The notes below the pieces were generated by a model that ran no database searches, was not told where the DNA came from, and saw only the letters and a program-made list of their open reading frames with translations. From assembly GCA_965651595.1 (NCBI GenBank), contig CBFGTA010000003.1:1-47234 (forward strand): a stretch of 47,234 nucleotides of DNA. Direction: 5' to 3'. Below, piece by piece: positions 7,775-15,811 of this stretch. The position numbers and the translations under genes are program-made. Within the stretch, counting starts at the first letter, position 1. The number at the start of each line of letters is the position of its first letter. Source of the DNA: CBFGTA01 sp965651595 (lineage in GTDB: Bacteria > Actinomycetota > Actinomycetes > S36-B12 > UBA10799).

Positions 7775-8638
7775 GTGGACCTCCGACTCGGCGAGCGCAC
7801 CTTCGGCCCTCACGACATGCTGATCATGGCCATTGTCAATCGCACCCCCGACTCCTTCTACGACCGCGGTGCGAGCTACTCGGATAGCGCGGCCCAGGAC
7901 CGAGTAGCTGAAGTTGTCGAACAGGGAGCGCACATCGTCGACATTGGTGGCGTGAAGGCGGGACCCGGAGATGCCGTCAGCACAGAGGAAGAACTCCGCC
8001 GCACGGTGTCATTCGTCGAGTGGGTGCGCTCGCACTATCCCGACGTCATCGTCAGCGTCGACACCTGGCGGGCAGCGGTGGGCCGGGCGGTGTGTGACGC
8101 TGGCGCCCACCTACTCAACGATGCGTGGGGCGGGTGGGACCCCGGATTGGCCGAGGTGGCCGCCACCTATCAGGTTGGGCTCGTGTGTACTCATGCTGGC
8201 GGTCTCCCACCTCGGACGCGACCCCACCGGGTCGACTACACCGACCCCACCGGGGAGGTCGTTGCGACCGTGACCAAACTCGCCGATCGGGCCGTAAGGC
8301 TGGGAGTGCCACGCGAGTCTGTTGTAATTGACCCCGGTCACGACTTCGGCAAGAACACCTACCATTCTCTGCGCATCACTGCCGAGTTGGAGCGGCTCGC
8401 CGAGACTGGTTGGCCAGTCTTGGTAAGCCTGTCCAACAAGGATTTCGTCGGCGAGACTCTCAATCGGCCGGTAGGAGAGCGCCTCATCGGAACCTTGGCG
8501 GCAACTTCCTTGTCGGCCTGGCTCGGGGCCCGCGTCTTCCGTGTCCACAACGTCGTCGAAACCGCTGACACCCTGCACATGGTGGCTGCGATTCGGGGAG
8601 ATCTCCCCCCTCGCGTTGCCCGGCGTGGTCTCGCCTGA
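7775..8638 (+). CDS. folP2: FolP2-type dihydropteroate synthase homologue
   Basis: A 287-residue TIM-barrel protein of the dihydropteroate synthase family. It keeps NRTPDSF (22-28), DPGHDFGKN (187-195) and RVHNV (257-261), but two substrate loops differ from genuine FolP: DIGGVKAGPG (56-65) in place of the usual GG-S-T-R-PG loop, and SNKDFVGETL (220-229) in place of the K-S-R-K loop that binds p-aminobenzoate and pterin pyrophosphate. This pattern matches FolP2 of mycobacteria (Rv1207), which is reported to lack synthase activity, so a folate role is doubtful. Start GTG 7775 is chosen by alignment; an extension to 7694 is open. It converges with the LOG-family gene. Confidence 0.85.
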   Translation: MDLRLGERTFGPHDMLIMAIVNRTPDSFYDRGASYSDSAAQDRVAEVVEQGAHIVDIGGVKAGPGDAVSTEEELRRTVSFVEWVRSHYPDVIVSVDTWRAAVGRAVCDAGAHLLNDAWGGWDPGLAEVAATYQVGLVCTHAGGLPPRTRPHRVDYTDPTGEVVATVTKLADRAVRLGVPRESVVIDPGHDFGKNTYHSLRITAELERLAETGWPVLVSLSNKDFVGETLNRPVGERLIGTLAATSLSAWLGARVFRVHNVVETADTLHMVAAIRGDLPPRVARRGLA

Positions 8639-8693
8639 CCGCGCCACCTCGTCGCAACTAGCTTCCCGATCGCGCCTGAGCCGGGCCGGTAAC

Positions 8694-9335
8694 TTAGGGG
8701 GTCTGGTTCTGGCTGGCCGATCGAGTCGGGGGGCGCCCTGGTGGCGGTTCAGACAGTGTTGCGTAACGGCCCTCACCCGCGTCCCACGCCTGTTCGATCG
8801 CATCGAGGGCATCTTCGACCCGTTGAAACCACCACAGGTTGTCTCGGGAATTCTCTCGCACGAATCCCACCTGGGCGAGATGATCGAGACACGCTTGTAA
8901 GTGGGCGTAGTCATTCCACGGGTCGACGACCACCACGGGTTTACGGTGCATTCCCAAGACCCGGCCCACCCAGGCTTCGAACAACTCTTCGAGCGTTCCG
9001 ATGCCGCCGGGCAACGCCAGAAATGCGTCGCTGTGGTGATCCATCAGCGCCTTGCGTTCGCGCATGTCGTCGGTGACGAGAAGCTCGTCGGCCTCCGTGT
9101 CAGCAACCTCCCAGTCCAGCATTGATCGAGGGATCACGCCCAGTGTGTGGGCCCCGTGGGCGCGGCTGCTCGTGGCCACTGAGCCCATCGTCGAAATGGC
9201 GCCACCTCCAGACACGAGGTTCATCTGCCGGGCAGCGAGCTCGCGTCCGAGTTCAGCTGCGAGTTCCGAATAGCGAGGCGGCAAGTCCTCACTGCTGGCC
9301 GTAAACACGCAGACCGATCGCTGCTGTAGGGCCAC
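8694..9335 (-). CDS. TIGR00730-type LOG family protein (Rossmann fold)
   Basis: A 213-residue LOG-family nucleotide-binding protein with the two family motifs: SGGGAISTMGSVA (about 40-52) and LPGGIGTLEELFEAW (about 105-119). Members include cytokinin-riboside-monophosphate phosphoribohydrolases and other nucleotide-processing enzymes. The start is GTG 9335, which shares one base with the TAG stop of dapE (TAGTG), so the two genes are translationally coupled; the open frame running back to 9509 overlaps dapE and is rejected. Mycobacteria have the same neighbour (Rv1205). Its substrate is not predictable from this sequence. Confidence 0.85.
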   Translation of the reverse strand: MALQQRSVCVFTASSEDLPPRYSELAAELGRELAARQMNLVSGGGAISTMGSVATSSRAHGAHTLGVIPRSMLDWEVADTEADELLVTDDMRERKALMDHHSDAFLALPGGIGTLEELFEAWVGRVLGMHRKPVVVVDPWNDYAHLQACLDHLAQVGFVRENSRDNLWWFQRVEDALDAIEQAWDAGEGRYATLSEPPPGRPPTRSASQNQTP

Positions 9336-10432
9336 TAGTCCACTTCTCCATCGGAGGCACCGGTCAACCAGTTCAGGAGTGCGGTTTCGACGGCGACTAG
9401 TTGACTCGTCGGGACATACTCGCCCGGCGTGTGGGCCAATGACGGATCGCCGGGACCGAAGTTGACGGCGGGAACTCCGAGCTCCGTGAACCGAGCAACG
9501 TCTGTCCATCCCAGTTTTGCAACTACGCGCCCGCCCATCCGGTTCACGAAATCTCGTACCGGCTCGCGATCGAGTCCCGGGTGGGCGGCTGACGCCGCGT
9601 CGGCGACCACCACCTCCCAGTCATCGAAAACCTCCCGGACATGAGCTTCGGCCGCAGCCACAGTCAAGTCGGGAGCGAAACGGTAGTTAACTGTCACGAC
9701 GCATTCGTCGGGGATCACATTGCCCGCGATTCCACCCCGGACCGCAACCGCATTGAGCCCTTCCCTGAACTCCAAACCGCCCACCGTCGGCCGTCGGGGC
9801 ACGTACGCGTTCAGACGATCGAGCACGGCGCTCGCCGCGTGAATCGCGTTCTGACCCATCCATGACCGGGCCGAATGGGCGCGGGCCCCGGGAACAGCCA
9901 CGTCAACGCGCAAACTCCCTTGACATCCTGCTTCTACGACGGCGTTGGTGGGTTCCATCAAGATCGCGAAATCGGCATCTAAGGCTTTCGGCTGCTCGCG
10001 TACGAGGTGAGCGAGCCCGTTGTACTCAGCTGCAATCTCCTCACAGTCGTACCAAACGTAGGTCACATCGACGATCGGTCTCCTGACGAGCCACGCTGCC
10101 CGCAGAGCCGCCGCCACGCCGCCTTTCATGTCGCACGCGCCGAGTCCTCGAATGCTGGCGTCGTCTTGCTGGTGGGGAAGGTTGTTGGCTGCTGGGACCG
10201 TATCGAGGTGTCCGGCGATCACTACCCGCGAATCGCGGCCAAGGTTGGTACGGGCCACGACCGTGTTCCCAGTGCGCTCGATGGTCAGGTGGTCGCAGTC
10301 GGCCAAGGCGTCGACCACGGCGGTAGCCAAGGCGGCTTCGTGCCGGGATTCGCTGGGAATATCGACGAGTTGGGCGGTGAGGCTCACGACGTCCGTCGAC
10401 ACGTCGAGGCGACTCGCCTGGGGTGCAGCCAC
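9335..10432 (-). CDS. dapE: Succinyl-diaminopimelate desuccinylase
   Basis: An M20 family zinc hydrolase (365 aa) that removes succinate from N-succinyl-LL-2,6-diaminopimelate in lysine and peptidoglycan precursor synthesis. Metal ligands and base are in place: H75 and D77 in GHLDTVP, D101 in CDMKGG, E131/E132 in CEE, E160 in MEPT and a C-terminal LAHTPGEYV histidine. The start is GTG 10432 with no Shine-Dalgarno but a TACCGT hexamer six bases upstream. It is divergent from dapD (next pathway partner) across only 17 bp, and coupled to the LOG-family gene downstream. Confidence 0.93.
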   Translation of the reverse strand: MAAPQASRLDVSTDVVSLTAQLVDIPSESRHEAALATAVVDALADCDHLTIERTGNTVVARTNLGRDSRVVIAGHLDTVPAANNLPHQQDDASIRGLGACDMKGGVAAALRAAWLVRRPIVDVTYVWYDCEEIAAEYNGLAHLVREQPKALDADFAILMEPTNAVVEAGCQGSLRVDVAVPGARAHSARSWMGQNAIHAASAVLDRLNAYVPRRPTVGGLEFREGLNAVAVRGGIAGNVIPDECVVTVNYRFAPDLTVAAAEAHVREVFDDWEVVVADAASAAHPGLDREPVRDFVNRMGGRVVAKLGWTDVARFTELGVPAVNFGPGDPSLAHTPGEYVPTSQLVAVETALLNWLTGASDGEVD

Positions 10433-10437
10433 ACAAG

Positions 10438-10444
10438 TACGGTA
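10438..10444. promoter_or_regulatory. Overlapping divergent -10 hexamers of dapE and dapD
   Basis: On the plus strand TACGGT (10438-10443) is followed by six bases and the dapD ATG at 10450. On the minus strand TACCGT (10444-10439) is followed by six bases and the dapE GTG at 10432. The two -10-like hexamers overlap by five bases, so one 7-bp element could serve leaderless transcription in both directions. Confidence 0.6.
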
Positions 10445-10449
10445 GCGCC

Positions 10450-11385
10450 ATGACCAATCTGTTTGAGACTTCGCCAGCGTCCGGGGTCGGGATCGCGACC
10501 TACAACGATGACCTACTGCTCGATGTGTGGTTCCCGGAACCGGCCTTGTCGGCCCAACCGGCGCCGGTTGATGGACTCACTCCGCCCATGTCTTCCGATG
10601 GCATCCGCTCGGTCCGCCATTCTGTGATCGACGTGCGAATCGCTGACTTGTCACGGCCTCCCGTTGACACCGCTGACGTGTTCTTGAGGCTGCACCTGCT
10701 GTCGCATCGCCTCGTCGCCCCGCGCACGATCAACCTTGAGGGGATCTTCGGCATGCTCACGAATGTGGCATGGACGACCCTCGGGCCAGTTCCCGTGACC
10801 GACGTCGGGAACACGATGCGACGGGCACGCGAGAAGGGTTACACGCTCGGGGTTCACTCGGTCGACAAGTTCCCCCGCATGACCGACTACGTTGTGCCGT
10901 CGGGCGTCAGGATCGCCGATGCCGACCGGGTCCGGCTCGGTGCACACTTGGCAGCCGGGACCACGGTCATGCATGAGGGATTCTGCAACTTCAACGCCGG
11001 GACCCTCGGGTCATCCATGGTGGAAGGACGCATCTCAGCTGGCGTCGTCGTGGGTGACGGTTCCGACATCGGTGGTGGAGCCTCGATTATGGGCACCCTG
11101 TCAGGCGGCGGAGCTGAAGTCATCACCATCGGTGCGAACTGCCTGATCGGAGCCAATGCGGGAGTGGGGATTTCCCTCGGGGATGGCAGCATCGTGGAGG
11201 CTGGCTGCTACGTCACGGCCGGCTCGAAAGTGACCTTGCCCGATCAGGCCATCGTGAAGGCCCGCGAACTGTCCGGCCGCCCGGACATCCTGTTCCGCCG
11301 CAACTCGGTGTCGGGAAAGCTCGAAGCCGTTCACCGCTCCGGCGAATGGGGCGGACTCAACACGCAACTGCACACCAACGACTGA
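10450..11385 (+). CDS. dapD: Tetrahydrodipicolinate N-succinyltransferase
   Basis: A left-handed parallel beta-helix acyltransferase (311 aa) that uses succinyl-CoA to make N-succinyl-2-amino-6-ketopimelate. The C-terminal half carries hexapeptide-type repeats (VVVGDGSDIGGGASIMGTL, then ITIGANCLIGANAGVGISLGDG) and MVEGRISAGVV, closely matching the actinobacterial DapD (Rv1201c type) and not the shorter E. coli type. ATG 10450 is supported by TACGGT six bases upstream; no Shine-Dalgarno. The DUF3445 gene follows 15 bp downstream, so the two likely share a transcript. Confidence 0.93.
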   Translation: MTNLFETSPASGVGIATYNDDLLLDVWFPEPALSAQPAPVDGLTPPMSSDGIRSVRHSVIDVRIADLSRPPVDTADVFLRLHLLSHRLVAPRTINLEGIFGMLTNVAWTTLGPVPVTDVGNTMRRAREKGYTLGVHSVDKFPRMTDYVVPSGVRIADADRVRLGAHLAAGTTVMHEGFCNFNAGTLGSSMVEGRISAGVVVGDGSDIGGGASIMGTLSGGGAEVITIGANCLIGANAGVGISLGDGSIVEAGCYVTAGSKVTLPDQAIVKARELSGRPDILFRRNSVSGKLEAVHRSGEWGGLNTQLHTND

Positions 11386-11400
11386 TCACGTTGTGACGCT

Positions 11401-12312
11401 GTGGCCGGTCTGAGTTCGCGCCTCACACCGCCGGTTCGTGACCGACGGTTTCGGTGGACTGTGTCGCTACAGGACCTCCCGCCGAGTCAGTGGCTCGTCG
11501 CCGGAGCGGCCCGGCAACGACGGCTCGATGAGAAAGCATCAGCCGTTGCTGCTGCCGCGGCGGCCGGCACACTGGGCGGCTTGCTCGGAATCAGCGACGA
11601 CCGCGTGCCGCAGACGCGTGACGCGCTCGCTGAGTTCCGCGAGGCGGTCGAGGCCCACTGGCCGGACCACACCGACTCTTTCCGAGTCGAGTCGCCACAG
11701 TCGCCGCCACAGTTGCCGACCAATTCTCAACCAGAGTTGCACATAGAGCTCGACGACCTCTGGTGGTGCACTCGCCACGTCGCAGAGGACGTCTGTGTGC
11801 TGCTGCCATCGCCGACCCCAGACCACCTGGTACTGACCGCGGGGACGGTGGTATTCCCTTCCGGGTGGACACTGTCGAGCAAACTAGGGGCCGACCTCGA
11901 CGCTGTTCACGCCCCGGTCCCGGGATATCAGCCTCGTGTGGCGACCGGGGCCAAGCAGATGCTCGCCCGTCTCGAACCCGGGGTCCCGCGGGCCCGTCTG
12001 GCGTGGAGCTTGTCCGACACAGATTCATTGGCGATACCGGCTCGCACGAACCGTCCACTCACAGCATTCACGCACTTTCGCACTGAACGGCAGACGTTCC
12101 TGCGCCTTCCCCGAACGGGAGCCGTGATCTTTACGATCTTCGTTGACGTGAGGGGTCTCGCAGAGTTACCAACCACTATGCGGGCAGCAGTCCTCGAGAC
12201 CGCAGCGACCGCTCCGGCGAGCGTACGGGCCTACAAGGGCTGGCCCACTGTGGACGATCCGCCACCAGTCGGGGGACAGCAGTCAGCGCGGCAGACGAGT
12301 GAGGGAGACTGA
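11401..12312 (+). CDS. DUF3445 / heme-dependent oxidative N-demethylase family protein
   Basis: A 303-residue DUF3445 protein. The family core is visible at about residues 145-185: LTAGTVVFPSGWTLSSKLG, then LDAVHAPVPGY, followed by the R-x-E-rQTFLRLPRTGAVIFTI segment near 225-245. Characterised relatives are alpha subunits of the heme-dependent oxidative N-demethylase, which use heme and oxygen to demethylate dimethylamine; the substrate here is unknown. The start is GTG 11401, 15 bp after dapD. The 3' end overlaps the convergent transglutaminase gene by 30 bp, an unusual tail-to-tail overlap. I do not see the partner beta/gamma subunits nearby. Confidence 0.75.
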   Translation: MAGLSSRLTPPVRDRRFRWTVSLQDLPPSQWLVAGAARQRRLDEKASAVAAAAAAGTLGGLLGISDDRVPQTRDALAEFREAVEAHWPDHTDSFRVESPQSPPQLPTNSQPELHIELDDLWWCTRHVAEDVCVLLPSPTPDHLVLTAGTVVFPSGWTLSSKLGADLDAVHAPVPGYQPRVATGAKQMLARLEPGVPRARLAWSLSDTDSLAIPARTNRPLTAFTHFRTERQTFLRLPRTGAVIFTIFVDVRGLAELPTTMRAAVLETAATAPASVRAYKGWPTVDDPPPVGGQQSARQTSEGD

Positions 12313-13134
12313 AACACCGAGTTCTTCTGAACGCCCCCCGGAATACACGCCCTTAAGGGGGCTCACATCGGAATAGTCGCGGCCCCGAGCCACGACGGTG
12401 TGCCGCTCAGCGACTTCCAGGCTGTTGGTGGGGTCACACGGCCACCACGCGCCGTTCCAAATCTCTATCCATGCGTGACTCTCACCGGTGACGGTTTCGC
12501 CGATGTTGCCGTCGCCGGGGTACAGGTAGCCGCTTACGTAGCGGGCGGGAATTCCGGCCGCCCGCAACAAGGACAGGCTGATGTGACTGTAATCCTGGCA
12601 GACCCCGGAGCCCGATTCCCAGGCTTCTCGAGCCGTGGTGAGCACGGACGTCGAGCCGGAAATGTACTGGAAGTGGCTGCCGATATGTTCGAGTGCCACG
12701 GTTACACCGTCGTGCGGGGTTTGCGCGGCCCTCATTGCCGCGACGACGTCGCTGCGAGGGTCATCGTCGCCCGGAACGTCAACGTATGAGGAGGGCCGCA
12801 GGTACTCGCAGTACATGTCGCGAACTTGGTCGCTGGCCATGGTGTCCCAGTCCAGACCACCCGGGGGTTCAGCCGGGGAGGGAGTGTCCACGACGTTCGA
12901 CGACACGACTTCGAGCCCTGTGTGTGGTTCGTGAATGTCGAAGGCTTCCACCACAGTTCCCCAGTAGTCCACATAGGTTGAGACTCGTGTCCGGGGAGTG
13001 ATGGTCAAGTCGTGAGTGATGAGAAGCTGCCCCAAACCGTCGGCCGGGGTCATACGGGCCTCGTTGAACGACACGAGTACCTCTGACTCGTACCGCAGAC
13101 CCGTCGTGTGAACGACTTTCAACCGCCAACTCAT
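12283..13134 (-). CDS. Transglutaminase-like protein of the ATP-grasp/alpha-E operon
   Basis: A 283-residue transglutaminase-like cysteine enzyme. It has the N-terminal bacterial beta domain (MSWRLKVVHTTGLRYE) and the papain-like core with triad C179 (GVCQDYSH), H220 (SHAWIEI) and D234 (CDPTN). Such enzymes cleave or transfer amide bonds. ATG 13134 overlaps the stop of the upstream alpha-E gene (ATGA), so the two are translationally coupled; a GTG three codons earlier is rejected. The family combination is seen in Rv2409c-Rv2411c and many other bacteria. No signal peptide, so it acts in the cytosol. The substrate is unknown. Confidence 0.88.
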   Translation of the reverse strand: MSWRLKVVHTTGLRYESEVLVSFNEARMTPADGLGQLLITHDLTITPRTRVSTYVDYWGTVVEAFDIHEPHTGLEVVSSNVVDTPSPAEPPGGLDWDTMASDQVRDMYCEYLRPSSYVDVPGDDDPRSDVVAAMRAAQTPHDGVTVALEHIGSHFQYISGSTSVLTTAREAWESGSGVCQDYSHISLSLLRAAGIPARYVSGYLYPGDGNIGETVTGESHAWIEIWNGAWWPCDPTNSLEVAERHTVVARGRDYSDVSPLKGVYSGGRSEELGVSVSLTRLPR

Positions 13135-14057
13135 TGGCTCCACACCACCGTTCCGGTTTGCCGGAAGAACGCTGCCCGCACTTCCGATCCGGCTTGGGCA
13201 GCCGACCGGAAACCGTAGTCAGCCAGGCGATCGACTTCATCGGGGTCGGGCCGGAGGGGCACGAACTCGAGTTCGGAACGCAGCATTCCCACGGTTCGCA
13301 GGATCCCCCCGTGCGGACTCACCGATCCGAGGGTCTCGAGTTCGCGCGCTGCCTGCTCTGCTGCAATCGCACAGCCCAGCATCGATCGCGGGAATGCCGG
13401 ATCCAGGACGAGGAAGGCTCGCACCTGTTCGGCACTCAATGGGTGCTGGCCACGCAAGAACGATTGCAGACCGGCCGCAGCTCGCAACGTCGTGGCCGGA
13501 CCGCTCTCCGGCCACATTCGATCGTGCCGCACGTTGAGCAGCCGGGCCGTCATGTCGATTCGCTCCAGCGCCCTGCCGAGCCTCAAGAACACCCAGGACT
13601 CGTCTCGGGGACTCGTCCAATCCAACACCCCCGCGACCACCGCCAAGCGTTCCAGGATTCCGTGCAGCATGACGCCGGGACTGACCGGCTCCACATCGGT
13701 CGCGGTCGCGGCCGCTAGACGCAAGTGGACCGAATTCAGCGCCTCGTACACGTCGCCGGAGAGCGCATCGCGAATCGCTCGGGCGTTCTCTCGGGCGGCG
13801 GTGGCAGCCCCACTAGCCGTCGACGGGTCGGCAGACTTGCCGAGTACCGTCTTGACCAGGGAACTCGGAGTGTCAACGACCAGGTCTGAGGGCCCGATCG
13901 CAAGGGCATCGAGCAACACCCGGCACCCATCAACTGCCGGGACGCGGGTGTCCTCCACGAGCAATTGATGGTGCTCCGACAGGAGTCGAGTGGTGGCTTC
14001 GGCACGCTCGAGATAGCGCCCGATCCAGAAGAAACTTTCGGCCAGCCGACTAAGCAT
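13131..14057 (-). CDS. Alpha-E domain protein (DUF403)
   Basis: A 308-residue, mostly helical alpha-E protein. The conserved N-terminus MLSRLAESFFWIGRYLERAE fixes the start at ATG 14057, which lies 8 bases inside the end of the upstream ATP-grasp gene; the 89-residue extension to 14324 is a shadow of that gene. Other conserved patches are FLRLGRALERIDMTARLL (about 185-202) and a C-terminal LDPAFPRSMLGC segment. The family is nearly always found with a DUF404/407 ATP-grasp protein and a transglutaminase-like protein, as here, and is thought to be part of a peptide-bond-forming or modifying system. Biochemical role unproven. Confidence 0.9.
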   Translation of the reverse strand: MLSRLAESFFWIGRYLERAEATTRLLSEHHQLLVEDTRVPAVDGCRVLLDALAIGPSDLVVDTPSSLVKTVLGKSADPSTASGAATAARENARAIRDALSGDVYEALNSVHLRLAAATATDVEPVSPGVMLHGILERLAVVAGVLDWTSPRDESWVFLRLGRALERIDMTARLLNVRHDRMWPESGPATTLRAAAGLQSFLRGQHPLSAEQVRAFLVLDPAFPRSMLGCAIAAEQAARELETLGSVSPHGGILRTVGMLRSELEFVPLRPDPDEVDRLADYGFRSAAQAGSEVRAAFFRQTGTVVWSQ

Positions 14058-15711
14058 GAGAGTCCACCGACCCCCCCGCCGCCAGCTGTTGCTGTTGCTC
14101 AGACTGCGTGCGCATGTGGTCTTCGTAGGGTTGGCTGAGATTCTCGCGAGGAATGTTGTCGGCCGAGGCGCCCTCAGCAGATTCCTGGAAGTGATGTGAT
14201 CGGCTGGGAACCTCTGGGCTGTCGCTGCCTGGATCCTTGCGGGCTCTCGACGACAAGACCCAGGTGTCTTTGGATCCGCCACCTTGACTGGAGTTGACAA
14301 CCAGGCTGCCCTCATTGAGCGCAACGCGCGTCAACCCGCCCGGAAGCACCCAGATGTCTCGGCCATCGTTGACCGCGAATGGTCGCAGATCTAAGTGCCG
14401 AGGAACGAGCTCGCCGCGCGGCGATACAGTCGGCGACGTCGACAGCCGCACGACTGGTTGGGCGATCCATCCCCTCGGGTCCGCCACGATGGTGTCCTTC
14501 ATAGTGGCGATCTCTTCATCGCTGGCCTGTGGGCCGATCATCAACCCGTACCCACCGGAACCGTCGACAGGCTTGACGACCATCGTGTCGATCCGTTCAA
14601 GCACGTGAGAGCGCTGTTCCGGGTCACGCAGATCGTAGGTTGGCACATTGTGCAGGATGGGCTTCTCACCCAGGTAGTACTCGATGATGCGGGGCACGAA
14701 CGGGTACAGCGCCTTGTCGTCAGCGACCCCGTTGCCCACCCCGTTGGCAATCGTGACGGCCCCGGCGCGGGCCGCGTTGACGATGCCCGGCACGCCGAGC
14801 ACCGAATCAGGGATGAAATGAACCGGGTCTAGGTAGTCGTCGTCGATCCTTCGGTAGATGACGTGTACCGCTTGGGGGCCCTTAGTCGTGCGCATATAGA
14901 CGAATCCGCCCCGACAGAACAAGTCCCGCCCTTCGACGAGTTCGACACCCATCCGGCGAGCCAGGAAGGCATGCTCGAAGTGGGCCGAGTTGTAGACGCC
15001 GGGGGTGAGGACAACGACAGTCGGGTCGTGCACGTCTCGAGGGGCAGACGCGGCCAAGGCGCGAAACAACCGCTCAGGGTACTCCTGGACGGGCCTGACT
15101 TGGTATCCGGCGAACACTTCGGGCAAGACGTGTGCCAAGGTGCGACGATTCTCCAGCACGTAGGACACGCCTGACGGATTTCGCAAGTTGTCTTCGAGTA
15201 CGTGGAACTGGCCCTGCTCGTCCCGGATCAGATCGACGCCCGCCACGTGTATACGGACCCCATTCGGGGGGTTGATTCCGTACGCCTGGCGGTGAAAATG
15301 AGCTGAGGATGTCACTAAGGCTCGCGGAACGACACCGTCGTTCATGATGTCTGCCCGACCGTAGACATCAGCCAGGAAGGCCTCGAGTGCCCTGATCCGC
15401 TGGGCCACGCCCTTCTCAACTGTCTTCCATTCGTCCGCCGTCACGACCCGAGGAATAAGATCCATCGGCAGGGGTCTTTCTCGACCCGACAGTGTGAAGG
15501 TGATTCCTTGCGCCGACAGATGCGCATCACGTAGGCGTCCCCGGTCATGGAGGCCTTCGGGCCCCAGCATCATCAGTGCCCGATGTAAGCGATCAAGTCC
15601 GGAGCGGGCAGTGCCTTCGGGGCGAAACATTTCGTCGTAGGCAACAGCATCGGGCACATACGCCGCTGGCGGCGGCGCGGTGCTGCCTGAAGCCTTTGAG
15701 CCTTCAGCCAC
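14050..15711 (-). CDS. Circularly permuted type 2 ATP-grasp protein (DUF404/DUF407)
   Basis: A 553-residue ATP-grasp ligase of the circularly permuted type, with YDEMFRPEG (near 25), FLADVYG, GINPPNGVRIHVAGVDLIRDEQG (about 142-164), EDNLRNPSGVSYVLENR (about 169-185) and the late nucleotide-binding part MVVKPVDGSGGYGL. ATP-grasp enzymes join a carboxylate to an amine via an acyl phosphate. After about residue 485 comes a low-complexity, probably disordered tail rich in Ser, Glu and Gln with a QQQQ run near the end. GTG 15711 has GGAG eight bases upstream; the ATG at 15738 has none, so I prefer 15711. First gene of an overlapping operon with the alpha-E and transglutaminase genes. Confidence 0.9.
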   Translation of the reverse strand: MAEGSKASGSTAPPPAAYVPDAVAYDEMFRPEGTARSGLDRLHRALMMLGPEGLHDRGRLRDAHLSAQGITFTLSGRERPLPMDLIPRVVTADEWKTVEKGVAQRIRALEAFLADVYGRADIMNDGVVPRALVTSSAHFHRQAYGINPPNGVRIHVAGVDLIRDEQGQFHVLEDNLRNPSGVSYVLENRRTLAHVLPEVFAGYQVRPVQEYPERLFRALAASAPRDVHDPTVVVLTPGVYNSAHFEHAFLARRMGVELVEGRDLFCRGGFVYMRTTKGPQAVHVIYRRIDDDYLDPVHFIPDSVLGVPGIVNAARAGAVTIANGVGNGVADDKALYPFVPRIIEYYLGEKPILHNVPTYDLRDPEQRSHVLERIDTMVVKPVDGSGGYGLMIGPQASDEEIATMKDTIVADPRGWIAQPVVRLSTSPTVSPRGELVPRHLDLRPFAVNDGRDIWVLPGGLTRVALNEGSLVVNSSQGGGSKDTWVLSSRARKDPGSDSPEVPSRSHHFQESAEGASADNIPRENLSQPYEDHMRTQSEQQQQLAAGGSVDSHA

Positions 15712-15811
15712 GTGTGTGCTCCTCTGCCCAGGTGACATCTGCGCGCGTATTTGCGCCTGCAGGCAGAAGCGTACCGCTTTGTCGGGTCAGACGACCTGCA
15801 TACCGAGCCCG

